Shown here piece after piece: positions 7,986 to 17,101 of a stretch of 64,000 bases of DNA. Below the pieces are notes generated by a model that was given only the letters and a program-made list of their open reading frames with translations, made no database searches and was not told the DNA's origin. The stretch covers positions 1 to 64,000 of the forward strand of contig JBJHDM010000011.1 in NCBI GenBank assembly GCA_050486545.1, written 5' to 3'. Each line of letters opens with the position of its first letter. Position 1 is the first letter of the stretch. The DNA is from DAOMNN01 sp050486545 (GTDB taxonomy: Bacteria; Pseudomonadota; Gammaproteobacteria; Burkholderiales; Rhodocyclaceae). The position numbers were made by a program, and so were the translations under genes.

Positions 7986-8738
7986 ATGACCGTTTTTCGG
8001 CAGCTCTTCGAACCCCTGTCGAGCACCTTCACCTATCTGCTGGGATGCGAGGAAACCGGAACCGCGATCCTGATCGACCCCGTGCTCCCCGCGTGGGAGC
8101 GCGACCTTGCGGAGATCGCCGGACTCGGCCTGAAACTGATGTGGACGGTGGAGACGCACGTGCACGCGGACCACATCACCTCGGCTGCCCGGCTCAAGCG
8201 GGAGGTCGGCAGCCGGATCGCCTATCCGGCCGCGGCAGGCCTGCCTTGCGCGGATCGGGCGCTTGAGGAAGGCAAGCCGTTCGAAGCGGGCAGCCTCCGG
8301 CTCGACCCCCTGTTTACGCCCGGGCATACCGACGACCACCTGGCCTATCTGCTGGACGATCGCGTCTTCACCGGCGATGCGCTGCTGATCGACGGTTGCG
8401 GCCGCACGGACTTCCAGAACGGCGATGCGGCCACCCTCTACCGCAGCGTCCATGACAAGCTGTTCTCGCTGCCGGACGACTGCCTCGTCTATCCGGCGCA
8501 CGACTACAACCAACGCCGCGTGTCGACGATCGCGCAGGAAAAGGCGCGAAACCCGCGGCTGGGCGGGCGCCGCAGCCTGGAAGACTTCGTCGCGCTGATG
8601 AATGGGCTGGACCTGCCCTACCCCAAGTTCATCGACCATGCCCTGCCGGGCAACCGCCAGTGCGGTGTCTGTCCCGCGGAGCTGCCCGACGAACTGCAGG
8701 AATACTGTGCCAACATGACGTCGAGCCCGCAGGGATGA
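7986..8738 (+). CDS. Persulfide dioxygenase (ETHE1/SDO-type MBL-fold protein)
   Basis: This 250-residue metallo-beta-lactamase-fold protein has the iron-binding motif THVHADHITSA (about 57-67), FTPGHTDDHLAY (about 112-123) and TGDALLIDGCGRTDFQ (about 131-146). The last is diagnostic of ETHE1-type persulfide dioxygenases, which oxidise glutathione persulfide to sulfite. VYPAHDYNQRRVSTI supplies the last metal His. A C-terminal CGVCP motif adds a cysteine pair. GGAG eight bases before ATG supports the start. It stands alone, so its link to sulfur metabolism rests on the family. Confidence 0.88.
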   Translation: MTVFRQLFEPLSSTFTYLLGCEETGTAILIDPVLPAWERDLAEIAGLGLKLMWTVETHVHADHITSAARLKREVGSRIAYPAAAGLPCADRALEEGKPFEAGSLRLDPLFTPGHTDDHLAYLLDDRVFTGDALLIDGCGRTDFQNGDAATLYRSVHDKLFSLPDDCLVYPAHDYNQRRVSTIAQEKARNPRLGGRRSLEDFVALMNGLDLPYPKFIDHALPGNRQCGVCPAELPDELQEYCANMTSSPQG

Positions 8739-8880
8739 GGCCTGTGGAACGGTCGACGGAGCCCGCCCCAGTGCCCGACAAGAGCAACCGGCGATCCAGT
8801 CGGCCGGCCGACCATGCGAAGATGGGCAGAAAGGCCGACCCCCGTGCCTGTCTGCCGGGCGCACGCCCAGGAGCCCCTTC

Positions 8881-9891
8881 GTGACACACCCCCCGGACAA
8901 CGATTTGCTCCACACCCTCAGCGTCGAACTGGAAACCGATGTCCTGCTCCAGGCGTTCGAAGCCCTTCCGGTCGGCGTGTGGATCATGGACCGGGACGGG
9001 AAGATCGTGCACGGCAACTCCGCAGGCCTGAAGATCTGGGCCGGAGCGCGCTACGTCGGGCCCGAGCAGTTCGGCGAGTACAAGGGCTGGTGGCTCGACA
9101 CCGGGGAGCCGATCGCTGCCGAGGACTGGGCCGCTGCACGGGCGATCCGCGACGGCGAGACCTCGATCGACGAAGAGATCCGGATCCAGTGCTTCGACGG
9201 CAGCAGCAAGATCATCCTCAATTCCGCAATTCCGCTGCGCGACGCCAACGGCGCGATCAGCGGCGCCATCATCGTCAACCAGGACATCAGCGTACGCAAG
9301 CAGATCGAGGAGCAACTCCTGCAGGCCAACGCTGCGATCGATGCGATGAACCGGGAACTGAAGCAGGCCCTGGAGCGCGAGCAGCAACGCGCACGCACGG
9401 ACCCGCTCACGGGCTTGTACAACCGGCGCCATTTCTTCGAACTCGGCGAGCAACTGTTCGAGGTGGCCCGACGCTACCGCACCCCCCTGTCCGTGCTGAT
9501 GTTCGATCTTGATCGCTTCAAGCGGATCAACGACAACTACGGGCATCAGGTCGGCGACGCGATTCTCGAACGCATTGCCGCCATTGCCCGCCGCCACGTC
9601 CGAAGCGCCGACGTGCTGGCCCGCTACGGCGGCGAGGAGTTCGTCGTCGTGCTGCCGAACGCGAATGCCACCGAGGCGCGGGCCGCTGCCGAGCATCTGC
9701 GCAAGCAGGTCGAGGCCTGCCACGACTACATCGAGGACAAGGCGCTCACGGTCACGATCAGTATCGGCGTCGCCGAGATGCTGCCGCAGGGCGACACGCT
9801 CGAGCGCCTGATCCAGCGCGCCGACGAAGCGCTGTACGACGCGAAGAACGCCGGGCGCAACTGCACTCGCGTCTATTCCGCGAAGGCGTGA
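8881..9891 (+). CDS. Diguanylate cyclase with an N-terminal PAS domain
   Basis: The 336-residue protein has a PAS domain (about 20-135; LQAFEALPVGVWIMDRDGKIVHGN...) and a short coiled linker rich in Glu/Gln. A GGDEF domain follows from about residue 165. The active site is RYGGEEFVVVLP and an RxxD inhibitory site (RSAD) lies five residues before it, so product feedback is likely. It should make c-di-GMP from GTP in the cytoplasm; no membrane segment is visible. The GTG start at 8881 is supported by AGGAG seven bases upstream. The PAS ligand is unknown. Confidence 0.9.
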   Translation: MTHPPDNDLLHTLSVELETDVLLQAFEALPVGVWIMDRDGKIVHGNSAGLKIWAGARYVGPEQFGEYKGWWLDTGEPIAAEDWAAARAIRDGETSIDEEIRIQCFDGSSKIILNSAIPLRDANGAISGAIIVNQDISVRKQIEEQLLQANAAIDAMNRELKQALEREQQRARTDPLTGLYNRRHFFELGEQLFEVARRYRTPLSVLMFDLDRFKRINDNYGHQVGDAILERIAAIARRHVRSADVLARYGGEEFVVVLPNANATEARAAAEHLRKQVEACHDYIEDKALTVTISIGVAEMLPQGDTLERLIQRADEALYDAKNAGRNCTRVYSAKA

Positions 9892-9966
9892 TACCGTGCC
9901 CCCGCTTGCCGGCCCGAACGGGCTCCGGCAGCGACGGCCGCCATCGACCGCCGTGCGGGGGAACGC

Positions 9967-11772
9967 TCAGGCGCCAAGCCAGCCCTTGCGAAGCCGGGCC
10001 GCTTCACGGGTTGCCTTGGGCTTGCACGCAAGCTTGACCGTCGCCACCGGGGGCGGGGCCAGTTCGACGTCGAAGCGCATCAGCTCGTCGCGCCGGAACG
10101 CATGGACTTCCACCCGATCGCCGACCTTGCGGCGGGCAAGCATCGCATCGAGCGCTTCCGCGGTCACGCGCAGTCCATCCATTGCGACCAGCACGTCGCC
10201 GGCGGACAGGCCTGCACGCTGGGCCGGCCCGTCGTCGTAGACCTGCGCCAGTTTCGCCTCGCCACTGCCGGCCGCCAGCTTCATCCCCAGCACCGGCGCT
10301 ACGCCGGCCGGCTCGGCCCGGTATTCGATGCCGAACCCGGCGAACAAACGGGCCAGCGGCAGATCCTCTGTGCCCTGGACGGCACGGCGCAGCCAGCTCG
10401 CAAGCTTGCGACCCTCCGCCTGCGATGCCTCGCCGGCGACCTCCGCGACGCATTCGAAGATCCCCTCTTCGGGCACGCCGACACCGGTCTGGCCGTGGCG
10501 TTGCCACAGCAGGCGCATGACGTCGTCGAGACTGCGCTTGCCCGCACTGGCCCGGCGCAACTGCAGGTCGAGCGCGAGCGCGATCAACGCGCCCTTGGCG
10601 TAGTAGCTCACGATCGCGTTGGGCGCGTTCTCGTCCTGGCGGTAGTACTTGGTCCACGCATCGAAGGACGACTCGGCCACGCTCTGCTTCAGGCGCCCGC
10701 TGCCGCGCAGGACACCGGAAATCGTCTTGCCGAGCAGGCCGAGATAGGCATCGATACCGATCACGCCGGAGCGCACGAGGGCCAGGTCGTCGTAGTACGA
10801 GGTAAACCCCTCGAAGGCCCACAGCAGCCGCGTGTAGTTCTCCGACCCCAGGTCGTACGGCACGAAGGCCGCGGGCTTGATGCGCTTGACGTTCCAGGTG
10901 TGGAAGTACTCGTGGCTGCACAGTCCGAGGAAGGACAGGTAGCCTTCGGGCAGGTCGGGCATGCCGTGCCAGGGCAGGTCCTTGCGGCTGGCGAGCAACG
11001 CCGTCGATGCACGGTGCTCGAGCCCGCCGTAGCCCTCGCCGACGACCATCGCCAGGAAGAGGTATCGGTCCACCGGCGCAGGCCGGCCGAAGAGGTCGAT
11101 GTGCCAGGTGCAGATCTTCGCCAGGTCCGCGCACAGGCGGTCGGTGTCGCAGTCGTGGCGGCCGGTGATCGCGATCTCGTGACCGACGCCGCAGGCCTCG
11201 AAACGGGCGTGGGTGAAGGTGCCCATCTCGACCGGATGGTCGACGAGTTCGTCGTAGTCCGCGGCCCGGTACAGCCCGAAGCCCATCGGGCGCGCAACGT
11301 TCTTCTCGCCACGGGCCGGCGCGAGCGTGGTCGCGACCTTCCAGTTCGCATACCCCTTGCCTTCCGGGGCGCGCAGTTCGACAAGGCACGGCGACTGCTC
11401 GCGCCCCGCCACGGCGAGAAACACGCTGGTGCCGTTGAAGAAGCCGTGGGTCGGGTCGAGATGCGCGGTGCGTACCGACAGGTCCCAGGCATAGACCTCG
11501 TAGTCGAGCACGATGCGCTTGCCGTTTCGCGGCGGCACGACCCGCCAGGTGTGCTTGTCGAGTTTCTCGGCAGCCACCGGTCGGCCATCGCATTCGGCCC
11601 GCAACGTGACGAGGTTGCGCGAGAACTCGCGGATCATGTAGCTGCCCGGAATCCAGGCCGGCAGACGGAAGACCTGTCCGGCGGGATCCGGGTCATCGAC
11701 CGTGCACGTGACGCGGAACAGGTGGGCTTCTGGACGGGAGGGAAGGATCGAATAGCGGATCGGCTTGGTCAT
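9967..11772 (-). CDS. M61-family metallopeptidase with PDZ domain
   Basis: The 601-residue protein matches M61 (glycyl aminopeptidase-like) peptidases. The zinc motif SHEYFHTWNVKRIKP (HExxH) is near residues 288-302, with the third ligand Glu in LWAFEGFTSYYDDL about 25 residues later. A C-terminal PDZ domain (VYDDGPAQRAGLSAGDVLVAMDGLRV) is near 500-530. No clear signal peptide is seen, so the protein may be cytoplasmic. ATG at 11772 was chosen over an ATG eight codons upstream because conserved sequence starts at MTKPIRYSI. It is divergent from dnaE2 with an 85-bp gap. Confidence 0.88.
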   Translation of the reverse strand: MTKPIRYSILPSRPEAHLFRVTCTVDDPDPAGQVFRLPAWIPGSYMIREFSRNLVTLRAECDGRPVAAEKLDKHTWRVVPPRNGKRIVLDYEVYAWDLSVRTAHLDPTHGFFNGTSVFLAVAGREQSPCLVELRAPEGKGYANWKVATTLAPARGEKNVARPMGFGLYRAADYDELVDHPVEMGTFTHARFEACGVGHEIAITGRHDCDTDRLCADLAKICTWHIDLFGRPAPVDRYLFLAMVVGEGYGGLEHRASTALLASRKDLPWHGMPDLPEGYLSFLGLCSHEYFHTWNVKRIKPAAFVPYDLGSENYTRLLWAFEGFTSYYDDLALVRSGVIGIDAYLGLLGKTISGVLRGSGRLKQSVAESSFDAWTKYYRQDENAPNAIVSYYAKGALIALALDLQLRRASAGKRSLDDVMRLLWQRHGQTGVGVPEEGIFECVAEVAGEASQAEGRKLASWLRRAVQGTEDLPLARLFAGFGIEYRAEPAGVAPVLGMKLAAGSGEAKLAQVYDDGPAQRAGLSAGDVLVAMDGLRVTAEALDAMLARRKVGDRVEVHAFRRDELMRFDVELAPPPVATVKLACKPKATREAARLRKGWLGA

Positions 11773-11823
11773 CGCGGATCGAAAGGGTTCGCACAAGCCA
11801 TGATTCTATGCGTTGGCAGCGGA

Positions 11824-11865
11824 TTGCCCAATCGACCTCCCACGCTATACTGTATAGATGTACAC
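11824..11865 (+). promoter_or_regulatory. dnaE2 promoter with LexA-type SOS box over the start codon
   Basis: A -35 like TTGCCC (11824-11829), a 16-bp spacer and a -10 TATACT (11846-11851) precede the dnaE2 ATG at 11858. The sequence CTGTATAGATGTACAC (11850-11865) matches the LexA consensus CTGT-N8-ACAG except for the last base. The box overlaps both the -10 and the start codon. No Shine-Dalgarno is visible, and transcription would begin at about 11857-11859, so the mRNA may be leaderless. DnaE2 is a known SOS gene in many bacteria, which fits. Confidence 0.7.
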
Positions 11866-14800
11866 GCCAAAAGATCCGCTTGCCCTGACGGCTGCCCCCC
11901 CGTGTGCCGAGTTGCACTGCCTGAGCAACTTCAGTTTCCTGCGCGGCGCTTCGCACCCCGAGGAACTGGTGCGGCGTGCGGCGGAACTGGGCATGACCGC
12001 CCTGGCGCTGACCGACGAGTGCTCGTTCGCGGGGATCGTCCGTGCGCACCAGGAGATCCGGCGGCATGCGCTGTCGCTGAAGCTCGTCATCGGCACCGAG
12101 ATCCGCCTCGAGGACGGGCCGGTCATCGTGCTGCTGGCAACCGATCGTCGCGGCTATGCACAGCTCTCCCGCCTGATCAGCCGCGGACGGCGTGCAAGTC
12201 CGAAGGGAAGCTACCGACTCGTGCGCGGCGATCTCGAGACCGGTCTGGACGGCTGCCTCGCCCTGCTCGTCCCGTCCGAGGACGACCCTTTCGACGACGA
12301 GGCCGTGTTCGCCGACGCAGGCTGGCTCGCCACCCGTTTTCCCGGCGCTGCATGGCTGGCCGTCGAACTCGTTCGCGGCCCGGACGACCGCACCCGTCTC
12401 GCGCGGCTTCGGGCGATCGCCGCACGGGCCTCGTTGCCGTGCGTCGCAGCGACCGGGGTGCGGATGCACGAGGCCGCCCGTCGCCCGCTGGCCGACGTGC
12501 TCGCGGCCACGCGACTGCGCACCACGGTGATGGAAGCCGGCCTGGCGCTCGCGCCGAATGCCGAGCGGCGCCTGCACGATCGCGCCACGCTGGCCCGCCG
12601 CTATCCGCCCGAACTGCTTGCCGAGACCCTTCGCGTGGCCGAACGCTGCACGTTTTCGCTCGACGAGCTGCGCTACGAGTACCCCGCCGAACTGGTGCCC
12701 GAAGGCTGGTCGGCGGGCGGATGGCTGCGCCATCTGGTCGAGGAGGGCCTGCGCTGGCGTTATCGCGGCGCCCCGATGGATTCGCGGACATCCGGCCAGG
12801 CATCCGATCCCGCGCCGCCGCACGTACGGGAGAAGATCGAGCACGAACTCGCGCTGATCGGCGAGCTCGGCTACGAGCCCTACTTCCTGACCGTGCACGA
12901 CATCGTGCGCTTCGCGCGCAGCCGCGACATCCTGTGCCAGGGGCGCGGATCGGCCGCCAACTCGGTGGTGTGCTGGGCGCTGGGCATCACCGAGGTGAAC
13001 CCGGAACTGGGCATCATGCTGGTCGAGCGCTTCATCTCGCGCGAACGCAACGAGCCGCCCGACATCGACGTCGACTTCGAGCACGATCGGCGCGAGGAGG
13101 TCATCCAGTACGTCTACCGCAAGTACGGCCGCGAGCGTGCCGCGCTCGCCGCGACCGTGATCCGCTACCGGCCGCGCAGCGCGCTGCGCGATGTCGGCCG
13201 TGCGCTGGGGCTCGCGCCGGCGCAGATCGAGCGCCTGACGCGCGATCATTGCTGGTTCGACCACGGATCAAGTGCCAGCCCCGGCGTTCAAGCCGGGGCC
13301 AACGAGATCGATACGACTGGAGCCGTAGGCTCCCCTGACTCGTGGCGAGGAGATGCCGGCCAGTCGGCCGGCACGACTCATGGCCGGCAGATCCTGCCCG
13401 AGCGCCTGCGAGAAGCCGGACTCGACCCGGACAGCCCGATGGTTCTGAAGCTGATCGAACTGGTCCAGGAGCTGATCGGCTTTCCACGCCACCTGTCGCA
13501 GCACGTCGGCGGTTTCGTCATCGCCCGCGGACGGCTCGACGAGTTGGTGCCGGTCGAGAACGCCGCGATGGCCGAGCGCACCGTGATCCAGTGGGACAAG
13601 GACGACCTCGATGCCGTGGGCCTGCTCAAGATCGACGTGCTCGCGCTGGGCATGCTCTCGGCGCTGCGGCGCACGCTGGCGAAGATATCGGCCTGGCGCG
13701 GGCAACCGCTGACGCTGGCCGAGATCCCGCGTGAGGTGCCGGAGGTGTACGAGATGCTCTCGAATGCCGATTCGATCGGCGTATTCCAGGTCGAATCGCG
13801 CGCGCAGATGACGATGCTGCCGCGGCTGGCGCCGCGCCGTTTCTACGATCTCGTCGTCGAGGTCGCGATCGTGCGCCCCGGTCCGATCCAGGGCGGCATG
13901 GTGCATCCCTACCTCAAGGCGCGCGAACGGGCAGCCCGTGGCGAGGCGATCGACTACCCGCGCCCCGATCCTGCCCGCGCCACCGGCACCCGGGACACGA
14001 ACGCGGACGACGGCGTGCGCCGCGTGCTGGAACGCACGCTGGGCATACCGATCTTCCAGGAACAGGTCATGCAGCTCGCGATGGTCGCCGCCGGGTTCTC
14101 CGCCGGCGAAGCCGACGCGCTGCGCCGTTCGATGGGCGCCTGGCGACGCAAGGGGGAACTCGAACGCCACCGCGCCCACTTGCTCGCCGGCATGGCCGAA
14201 CGCGGCTACTGCCCGGACTTCGCGAACCGGCTGTGCGACCAGATCGAGGGCTTCGGCAGCTACGGCTTCCCCGAGTCGCATGCGGCAAGCTTCGCACTGC
14301 TGGTGTATTTCTCGGCCTGGCTCAAACGCTTCGAGCCGGCCGCTTTCCTGTGCGGGCTGCTCAACAGCCAGCCGATGGGTTTCTACTCGCCATCCCAGCT
14401 CATCCAGGATGCCCGGCGCCACGACGTGATCGTACTTGGCCCGGACGTCACCGCAAGCGATTGGGACTGTACGCTCGAAACGCCGTCTCCCCCGGCGCCA
14501 CGGCCCGCCGCCCGGCTCGGCCTGCGTCTGGTGAAGGGTCTGCAGCGAGAATCTGCCGAGCGCATCGCCGCCGCCCGCAGCGCCCGGCCCTTCGCAACGG
14601 TGGAGGATCTGGCGCTGCGGGCGCGGCTCGAAGCGGGAGAACTGAAGCGGCTCGCGACCGCCGGTGCCCTGGCCACCCTGGCCGGCCATCGGCGCCAGGC
14701 GCTGTGGCAGGCGGCCGGCAGCCTGCCCGCCCCGGGCGTGCTGCGCGGCGCCCCGACCGCGGACACATCGCCCGAACTGAGGGCCCCCGATATCGCCGAG

Positions 14801-15208
14801 GATCTGGTCGAGGACTACGCCCGCCTCGGCTTCACGCTCGGCAGCCATCCGCTGTCGCTGTTGCGCGACCGGCTTGCCGCGATGCGTTTTCTCAGCGCTG
14901 CCGAGATCGCGCGCTGCGCCGACCGCCAGCTCGCCCGTGCCGCCGGCATCGTCACCTGCCGCCAGCGCCCGGGCACCGCCAAGGGCACGATGTTCGTCAC
15001 GCTCGAGGACGAGACCGGCCTCATCAACATCATCGTCCGCCCCGATCTCATCGAACGCCAGCGCCGCGAACTGCTCGGCGCCCGCCTGCTCGGTGTATTC
15101 GGCCAGATCAGCCGCCAGGGCAAGGTCGTGCATCTGACCGCCGGCCGGGTCGTGGACCATTCCCGCCTGCTCGGTGCGCTCGAAACACGCAGTCGCGACT
15201 TCCAGTAA
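11858..15208 (+). CDS. dnaE2: Error-prone DNA polymerase III alpha subunit DnaE2/ImuC
   Basis: The 1116-residue protein is a C-family polymerase of the DnaE2 type. It has an N-terminal PHP domain (ELHCLSNFSFLRGASHPEEL, about 18-37), a catalytic palm with RGSAANSVVCWALGITEVNP and PPDIDVDFEHDRREEVIQYVYRKYGRERA (the DxD aspartates), the QHVGGFVIARG and FPESHAASFALLVY motifs, and a late OB fold. DnaE2 carries out mutagenic translesion synthesis, usually with ImuA and ImuB, but no imuAB genes lie next to it here. About 40 extra residues near 470-510 come from a palindrome-rich DNA insertion (13266-13383) that keeps the frame. The start has no visible ribosome-binding site. Confidence 0.93.
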   Translation: MYTPKDPLALTAAPPCAELHCLSNFSFLRGASHPEELVRRAAELGMTALALTDECSFAGIVRAHQEIRRHALSLKLVIGTEIRLEDGPVIVLLATDRRGYAQLSRLISRGRRASPKGSYRLVRGDLETGLDGCLALLVPSEDDPFDDEAVFADAGWLATRFPGAAWLAVELVRGPDDRTRLARLRAIAARASLPCVAATGVRMHEAARRPLADVLAATRLRTTVMEAGLALAPNAERRLHDRATLARRYPPELLAETLRVAERCTFSLDELRYEYPAELVPEGWSAGGWLRHLVEEGLRWRYRGAPMDSRTSGQASDPAPPHVREKIEHELALIGELGYEPYFLTVHDIVRFARSRDILCQGRGSAANSVVCWALGITEVNPELGIMLVERFISRERNEPPDIDVDFEHDRREEVIQYVYRKYGRERAALAATVIRYRPRSALRDVGRALGLAPAQIERLTRDHCWFDHGSSASPGVQAGANEIDTTGAVGSPDSWRGDAGQSAGTTHGRQILPERLREAGLDPDSPMVLKLIELVQELIGFPRHLSQHVGGFVIARGRLDELVPVENAAMAERTVIQWDKDDLDAVGLLKIDVLALGMLSALRRTLAKISAWRGQPLTLAEIPREVPEVYEMLSNADSIGVFQVESRAQMTMLPRLAPRRFYDLVVEVAIVRPGPIQGGMVHPYLKARERAARGEAIDYPRPDPARATGTRDTNADDGVRRVLERTLGIPIFQEQVMQLAMVAAGFSAGEADALRRSMGAWRRKGELERHRAHLLAGMAERGYCPDFANRLCDQIEGFGSYGFPESHAASFALLVYFSAWLKRFEPAAFLCGLLNSQPMGFYSPSQLIQDARRHDVIVLGPDVTASDWDCTLETPSPPAPRPAARLGLRLVKGLQRESAERIAAARSARPFATVEDLALRARLEAGELKRLATAGALATLAGHRRQALWQAAGSLPAPGVLRGAPTADTSPELRAPDIAEDLVEDYARLGFTLGSHPLSLLRDRLAAMRFLSAAEIARCADRQLARAAGIVTCRQRPGTAKGTMFVTLEDETGLINIIVRPDLIERQRRELLGARLLGVFGQISRQGKVVHLTAGRVVDHSRLLGALETRSRDFQ
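13266..13383. repeat. Palindrome-rich insertion inside dnaE2, in frame
   Basis: Three perfect hairpins lie within about 100 bases: GCCCCGGC/GCCGGGGC (13278-13299), GGAGCC/GGCTCC (13319-13333) and TGCCGGCC/GGCCGGCA (13354-13373). The encoded peptide (SSASPGVQAGANEIDTTGAV and on to about GTTHGRQ) is low in hydrophobic residues and is absent from the usual DnaE2 sequence, which passes directly from the FD-type turn to LPERLREAGLDPDSP. It looks like a small mobile palindromic element (REP/RPE-like) that inserted without breaking the frame. No second copy was found in the window. Confidence 0.6.
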
Positions 15209-15284
15209 GTCCGGTGCGTTTTCCGCTACCATGCCAGCCCTTCATCGACCACCGGCCGCTTTCGCCCACCGATTCCACCCGCCG

Positions 15285-17096
15285 ATGCCACCGCACGCAC
15301 CCTCCTTCGCACTCTTCGACGACAACCTGGACGCCCGCGGCGACCTGCTGCTGAGTGGCCTGGTGGAGCACATCGAATGCCGCACGCCGGAAACGGTCCG
15401 CGCAGCCTTCGCGGCGATCGACGCCGCACGTGCGCGGGGATGCTGGATCGCACTGGCCGCGCGCTACGAACTGGGCCACGCGCTCGAACCGCGGTTGCGC
15501 AGCCGCCTGCCCGAATCCGGTGGGCCGTTGCTCCAGGCCTGGGTGTTCGAGGCAGCGCGGCACCTGTCCGCCCCGCAGACGGCGCACTGGATCGACGACC
15601 GTCTCGCCGGGCTCGACGAGCACGCACGCTACGCGGGGGTGGCCGGGGTCGCCTGGTCGCGCACGCAAGCGGAGCATCTGGCCGCGATCGAACGCATCCG
15701 CAACTGGATCGAGGCCGGCGACTGCTATCAGGTCAACCTGACCCTGGCGCTCACCGGCATCGTGCTGGGCGACCCGCTCGCCCTCTATCGTGCCTTGCGC
15801 GAATGCCAGCCGGTACGTCACGGCGCCTTCATCCACCACCCCGGCGGCCATCTCCTGTCGCGTTCGCCCGAACTGTTCGTCGAACGCCACGGCGGCCGGC
15901 TCACCTGCCGGCCGATGAAGGGCACCGCCCCCGCCGAGACCGACCCCGCCCTGCTCGCCGCCTCCGCCAAGGATCGCGCCGAGAACCTGATGATCGTGGA
16001 TCTCATCCGCAACGACCTCGGCCGCCTCGCACCGCCGGGCGGCGTACGCGTCGAGCGCCTGTTCGAGGTCGAACGCTACCCGAGCGTCTGGCAGCTCACC
16101 TCGACCGTCTCGGCCGAACCCGTGGAGGCTGGCCTCGAAGCAATCTTCCGGGCCCTGTTCCCCTGTGGCTCGATCACCGGCGCACCGAAGCTGCGCGCGA
16201 TGGAGATCGTGCATGAGCTCGAATCCGGAGCGCGCGGACTCTATTGCGGGGCATTGGGCTGGATCGCCCCCGACGGCGACTTTCACTTCAGCGTACCGAT
16301 CCGCACCCTGGAAGCGGCACCCGACGGGCGTTTCCGACTGGGCGTCGGCAGCGGCATCGTCGCCGACTCCGACCCGCGGCGCGAGTGGGACGAATGCCTG
16401 CTCAAGGCCCGCTTCCTGACCGGCCTCCGGCCCGACTTCGGGCTGATCGAGACCCTACGCTGCGAGGCGCAGGCCGATCCCGCCTACCCGCTGCTCGCGC
16501 GCCATCTCGACCGGCTCGGACGCTCGGCCGCGTTCTTCGGCATGAGCTGCAACCTCCCGGCCGTTCGGGCAGCCCTGCTCACCCACGCCGCGGAACTCGC
16601 CCCCGGGACGCACCGCGTACGTCTCGTCCTGGAAGCCGACGGCCGCTGGAACATCGACTCCGCCCCGCTCGACCCGCTGCCGCAAGCCGTGCCGAGCGTG
16701 GTCCTGTCGTCCACGCCCGTGCGCGCAACCGATCCGCTGCAGCAGCACAAGACCACGCTGCGCACGCACTACGACAGGGAACTGGAACAGGCCGCCGCCG
16801 CGGGACATTTCGACGTGCTGTTCTGCAACGACCGGGGAGAACTCGCCGAGGGCGCGCGCAGCAGCGTCTTCGTCGACCGCGGCGACGGCGTCCTGCTCAC
16901 CCCCCCGCTCGACGCCGGCGTGCTCGACGGCGTGTTCCGCCGCAAGCTGCTCGACGAGGGCGCGGCGCGCGAAGCGCGGCTGACGCGTACAGACCTGTAC
17001 GCCGCCGAGGGGCTGTTCGTCGCCAACGCATTGCGGGGATTGTTTCCGGTCCGGTTCGACGATCCGTCGACCGGCGCAGGGAACCTGGACGGCTAA
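15285..17096 (+). CDS. pabB: PabB-PabC fusion: aminodeoxychorismate synthase component I and lyase
   Basis: The 603-residue protein fuses two enzymes of p-aminobenzoate synthesis. The N-terminal chorismate-binding part (to about 350) has IEAGDCYQVNLTL, CRPMKGTAPAE, ENLMIVDLIRNDLGR and FPCGSITGAPKLRAMEII-like motifs of PabB. The C-terminal part (from about 380) is a class IV PLP enzyme like PabC, with LIETLRC, the Lys in QQHKTTLRTHYDRE and the EGARSSVFV motif. It turns chorismate plus ammonia into 4-aminobenzoate and pyruvate for folate. ATG at 15285 fits the family start (FALFDD); ATG at 15231 is an alternative. It follows dnaE2 by 76 bases. Confidence 0.9.
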   Translation: MPPHAPSFALFDDNLDARGDLLLSGLVEHIECRTPETVRAAFAAIDAARARGCWIALAARYELGHALEPRLRSRLPESGGPLLQAWVFEAARHLSAPQTAHWIDDRLAGLDEHARYAGVAGVAWSRTQAEHLAAIERIRNWIEAGDCYQVNLTLALTGIVLGDPLALYRALRECQPVRHGAFIHHPGGHLLSRSPELFVERHGGRLTCRPMKGTAPAETDPALLAASAKDRAENLMIVDLIRNDLGRLAPPGGVRVERLFEVERYPSVWQLTSTVSAEPVEAGLEAIFRALFPCGSITGAPKLRAMEIVHELESGARGLYCGALGWIAPDGDFHFSVPIRTLEAAPDGRFRLGVGSGIVADSDPRREWDECLLKARFLTGLRPDFGLIETLRCEAQADPAYPLLARHLDRLGRSAAFFGMSCNLPAVRAALLTHAAELAPGTHRVRLVLEADGRWNIDSAPLDPLPQAVPSVVLSSTPVRATDPLQQHKTTLRTHYDRELEQAAAAGHFDVLFCNDRGELAEGARSSVFVDRGDGVLLTPPLDAGVLDGVFRRKLLDEGAAREARLTRTDLYAAEGLFVANALRGLFPVRFDDPSTGAGNLDG

Positions 17097-17101
17097 CCGC
17101 G

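Noticed and set aside
10102..13338. A 1078-codon plus-strand frame
   Set aside because: It is antisense to the M61 protease and then out of frame with dnaE2; its translation has no recognisable domain.
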